Assembly (NCBI GenBank): GCA_014239715.1 | Contig: JAAZYJ010000286.1 | Span: 1-7,445, forward strand | DNA from: Flavobacteriales bacterium | Lineage (GTDB): Bacteria; Bacteroidota; Bacteroidia; Flavobacteriales; Parvicellaceae | Direction of reading: 5' to 3' | Length of the DNA stretch: 7,445 nucleotides | In this document: positions 4,572 to 7,445 of the stretch, piece by piece | Layout of the letters: each line of letters starts with the position of its first letter | How positions within the stretch are numbered: position 1 is the stretch's first letter | Program-made: the position numbers and the translations under genes | Notes under the pieces: generated by a model | Seen by the model: the letters and a program-made list of their open reading frames with translations, nothing else | Database searches by the model: none | What the model was told of the DNA's origin: nothing

Positions 4572-7445
4572 TCACCTTGTCATCCTATCGTTCAAATAAT
4601 AGTCCACACCACCCAGCAAATCTATTTTCTGAAGTAATTCATTGGACACCTTTATTCCACATTTCCTAGCCGGCATTTCCACAACAATATTATCCACATT
4701 GTCTATCAGTTTCACTTTTAGCTGACATTCACCCGGATATTCAGATAGAATTTCATGCAATTTTTTCACAAATTCATCATTAATCCCATCACACACCATA
4801 CGAAGGTTTAAGACCTTGGTCATTTTCTCCCTTGCTTCAGCCAGCAGTTCTAAACCATGAATCTTAAACTCCAGTTCCTTGTCATCTTTCGACCATTTCC
4901 TTTTTTGCACCTTGCCTCTGATCATTAACAGACTGCCATCCACTAAAAAATGCTTCAGTTTCAAGTAATCTTCGGACCACAAGAAAAACTTGTAATTGTC
5001 CGTTTTGTCCTCAACTTCCATGGTTCCGAATGGCTTTCCTGTCTTGGTCATTCTGTGTTCCGTAGCAATTACAATACCTGCTATAAGCAATTCCTGATTA
5101 GCCAGCTTCGTTAAATCATGATTAAGATGCATTAATGTCCCTCTGCACAAATTTTTCAGCTCCAACTGAAAATCGTCCAATGGATGTCCGGATATATAGA
5201 TCCCAACCACTTCTTTTTCTCTTGTCAGCTTTTCCATTGCCGTCCATGGTTCTGCATAACTGGCTTTTGGTTGCGCCAGCTGAACGTCAACAGCATTCCC
5301 AAACAGATCCGGCGGAGCGTCAAGCTGAGCTTGTACTGCTGCTCCAAACTTTCGCAGATGATCAATAATTGTAAGACCTTTTTCATCTTTTGCGAAAAAT
5401 TGAGCACGATGATAAACATCGAAGGAGTCAAATCCTCCACCAAGGGCCATACCCTCCATGGCTTGTCTGTTCAATGACCTTAGCTCGACACGTTGAACAA
5501 GATCATAAATGGATTCGTAAAGGCCATTCTTCTTCCTTTCTTCCGTAATTGCCTTAACTGCGCTTTCACCCACATTTTTAATAGCACCTAATCCAAATCG
5601 AATAGCCCCTTCCTTATTGACTGCAAATTTGTAATAGCTTTCATTAACATCAGGTCCCAGAACCTGTAACCCCATTCTTTTGCACTCTTCCATAAAGGCT
5701 GATACAGTCTTAATATCGTTCATGTTATTGGACAGAACTGATGCCATGTATGCCGCCGGATAATTGGCCTTTAGATATGCAGTCTGATACGCGATCCACG
5801 CGTAACATGTTGAGTGAGATTTATTGAATGCATAGGACGCAAAGGCCTCCCAGTCGGTCCATATTTTTTCCAATATTTCCTTGTCGTGCCCTCTATCGCC
5901 TCCCTGGTCCAGAAACTTTGGTTTCAATTTGGAAAGCAGATCAAACTTCTTTTTGCCCATAGCCTTTCGCAAGGTGTCGGCTTCGCCTTTGGTAAATCCC
6001 GCAAGAGACTGGGAAAGAAGCATGACCTGTTCCTGATAAACCGTTATACCATATGTTTCCTCAAGATATTCTTTGCAAGCTTCAAGATCATACACAATTT
6101 CTTCAACCCCATGTTTCCTCTTAATAAAGGAGGGAATGTATTCAAGAGGTCCTGGCCTATACAGGGCATTCATTGCGATCAAGTCTGCAAAAACAGTAGG
6201 CTTTAGGGATTTCAAATGTTTTTGCATTCCCGGCGATTCATATTGAAATATTCCAACAGTCTCTCCCTTTTGAAAAAGTTCGTAAGTCTTTTCGTCGTCA
6301 AGAGGGATAGCTTCAATATCGATTTCAATTCCGTCTCTGGCCTTAACTATTTTAAGCGTGTCCTTGATCAGTGTTAACGTTTTTAGGCCCAGAAAGTCCA
6401 TCTTCAACAATCCCGCACTCTCTACAACACTGTTGTCAAACTGCGTACACCATAAATTAGCGTCCTTAGAAATGGCTACGGGAACAAACTCTCTAATATC
6501 TGAAGGAGTTATGATCACTCCGCAAGCATGAATTCCTACATTACGTATGGAGCCTTCCAACAAACGCGCTTGATTTACCACCTCCGCTTCTAATCCGGTT
6601 CCGTTAGAAATCTGTTTCAGCTCTTTGGCTTTCACCAGCTGCTCTGCATTCAGGTTTTCCTTCAGCTTATCATCATCCAGACCGAAAAGTTTACCGAGTT
6701 TTATATCAGGCACCAATTTGGCGACCCTATCCGTATCCGGCAATGGAAGATCAAGTACCCTACCGGTATCCCGTATGCTGGATTTTGCAGCCATCGTGCC
6801 GTAAGTAATTATTTGAGCGACCTGGCTCGATCCGTATTTTTCAATGACATACTGGATTACTTTTCCTCTGCCTTCATCATCGAAATCAATGTCAATATCG
6901 GGCATCGATACTCTATCCGGATTTAAGAAACGCTCAAAAAGCAAATCATACTTGATGGGATCAATGTTGGTGATACCCGTGCAATACGCAACAGCGGATC
7001 CTGCCGCTGACCCCCTACCGGGTCCTACTGAAACACCCATTTTTCTGGCTTCGGCAATGAAATCCTGAACGATCAGAAAATACCCGGGGTAACCTGTGTT
7101 GGCGATAACAGACAATTCGAAATCCAAACGCTCCGTAATCTCATCCGTTACCTCCTCGTATCTTTTCGCTGCTCCTTCATACGTCAGGTGTCTCAAATAC
7201 GCATTCTCACCTCGTTTGCCATCATCTTCTGAATCCTGCTCATGCTGAAATTGTTCAGGAATATCAAAACCAGGCAGTAACACTTCACTGGAAAGGCTAT
7301 AAGTCTCACATTTATCGACAATTTCCTCAATTGTGATGATTGCTTCCGGAAGATCTACGAACAATTCTTTCATCTCCTCCTGCGACTTGAAATAATACTG
7401 ATCGTTAGGAAACCCATAACGGAATCCTCGTCCCTTTCCTATGGG
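4572..7445 (-). CDS. dnaE: DNA polymerase III alpha subunit (N-terminal part beyond the window)
   Basis: This is the replicative DNA polymerase catalytic subunit. The frame is open to the window edge (first visible residues PIGKGRGFRYGFPNDQYYF), so the ATG at 7373 is internal and the 5' end, with the PHP domain, is missing. The 957 visible residues, counted from the edge, include the Gly/Ser-rich palm motif VGPGRGSAAGS (140-150), catalytic Asp residues in MPDIDIDF (about 181-188), the third catalytic Asp in KMDFLGLKT (Asp350), fingers and thumb motifs RPGPLEYIPSF (from 430) and YGITVYQEQVM (465-475), SYAFNKSHSTCYAW (537-550), a helix-hairpin-helix (VGESAVKAI, 625-633), an OB fold (about 785-870) and a C-terminal domain. 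The beta-clamp peptide is probably PPDLFG (711-716). The palm motifs are intact. No proofreading domain is visible. It ends with TGA at 4574-4572, followed by trxA. Confidence 0.98.
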   Translation of the reverse strand, partial: PIGKGRGFRYGFPNDQYYFKSQEEMKELFVDLPEAIITIEEIVDKCETYSLSSEVLLPGFDIPEQFQHEQDSEDDGKRGENAYLRHLTYEGAAKRYEEVTDEITERLDFELSVIANTGYPGYFLIVQDFIAEARKMGVSVGPGRGSAAGSAVAYCTGITNIDPIKYDLLFERFLNPDRVSMPDIDIDFDDEGRGKVIQYVIEKYGSSQVAQIITYGTMAAKSSIRDTGRVLDLPLPDTDRVAKLVPDIKLGKLFGLDDDKLKENLNAEQLVKAKELKQISNGTGLEAEVVNQARLLEGSIRNVGIHACGVIITPSDIREFVPVAISKDANLWCTQFDNSVVESAGLLKMDFLGLKTLTLIKDTLKIVKARDGIEIDIEAIPLDDEKTYELFQKGETVGIFQYESPGMQKHLKSLKPTVFADLIAMNALYRPGPLEYIPSFIKRKHGVEEIVYDLEACKEYLEETYGITVYQEQVMLLSQSLAGFTKGEADTLRKAMGKKKFDLLSKLKPKFLDQGGDRGHDKEILEKIWTDWEAFASYAFNKSHSTCYAWIAYQTAYLKANYPAAYMASVLSNNMNDIKTVSAFMEECKRMGLQVLGPDVNESYYKFAVNKEGAIRFGLGAIKNVGESAVKAITEERKKNGLYESIYDLVQRVELRSLNRQAMEGMALGGGFDSFDVYHRAQFFAKDEKGLTIIDHLRKFGAAVQAQLDAPPDLFGNAVDVQLAQPKASYAEPWTAMEKLTREKEVVGIYISGHPLDDFQLELKNLCRGTLMHLNHDLTKLANQELLIAGIVIATEHRMTKTGKPFGTMEVEDKTDNYKFFLWSEDYLKLKHFLVDGSLLMIRGKVQKRKWSKDDKELEFKIHGLELLAEAREKMTKVLNLRMVCDGINDEFVKKLHEILSEYPGECQLKVKLIDNVDNIVVEMPARKCGIKVSNELLQKIDLLGGVDYYLNDRMTR

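Noticed and set aside
5814..6206. A 130-codon open frame on the plus strand within dnaE.
   Set aside because: It lies opposite highly conserved polymerase motifs and its product has no recognisable features; it is a shadow frame.
7371..7373. ATG at 7373 as the true start of dnaE.
   Set aside because: The frame is open to the window edge and the upstream 24 codons read as conserved DnaE sequence (YGFPNDQYYF).

Overview
The window comes from a chromosome of the phylum Bacteroidota, probably a Flavobacteriales/Crocinitomicaceae-like or Cytophagales-like lineage; I cannot resolve it further. The evidence is a secreted protein ending in a type IX secretion sorting domain, promoter-like TAnnTTTG (-7) elements, A-rich leaders with few Shine-Dalgarno sites, moderate-to-low GC, and DnaE, PyrR and STAS sequences of the Bacteroidota type. 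It is a dense housekeeping region. No mobile element, CRISPR array, tRNA, rRNA or defence system is visible.

Layout. On the plus strand, bases 1-279 hold the 3' end of tsaD (tRNA t6A synthesis). Everything else is on the minus strand and is read from right to left. dnaE (DNA polymerase III alpha) comes first, with its N-terminal part beyond the right edge, followed by trxA (thioredoxin) and an intrinsic terminator. Next is pyrR-pyrB (pyrimidine regulator/uracil phosphoribosyltransferase and aspartate carbamoyltransferase), joined by an 8-base overlap. Then come a small STAS-domain protein, a type IX-secreted surface or extracellular protein 16 bases behind it, a second intrinsic terminator, and finally rnz (RNase Z), which converges on tsaD with 24 bases between them. 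No gene-free stretch exceeds 300 bases; the longest is the 166 bases between pyrR and trxA.

How the genes relate. Two terminators split the minus strand into at least three transcription units: dnaE-trxA, pyrR-pyrB-STAS-T9SS protein, and rnz. The STAS gene also appears to have its own promoter inside the end of pyrB. pyrR and pyrB serve pyrimidine synthesis. tsaD and rnz both serve tRNA maturation but are transcribed towards each other. The secreted protein is the one accessory-looking gene.

The points most worth a second look are modest. PyrR seems to lack both the mRNA attenuator and several residues used by Bacillus PyrR to bind RNA. rnz must start at TTG just after a terminator. An unknown secreted protein with its own terminator sits between the STAS gene and rnz. 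I did not find a convincing undescribed system.
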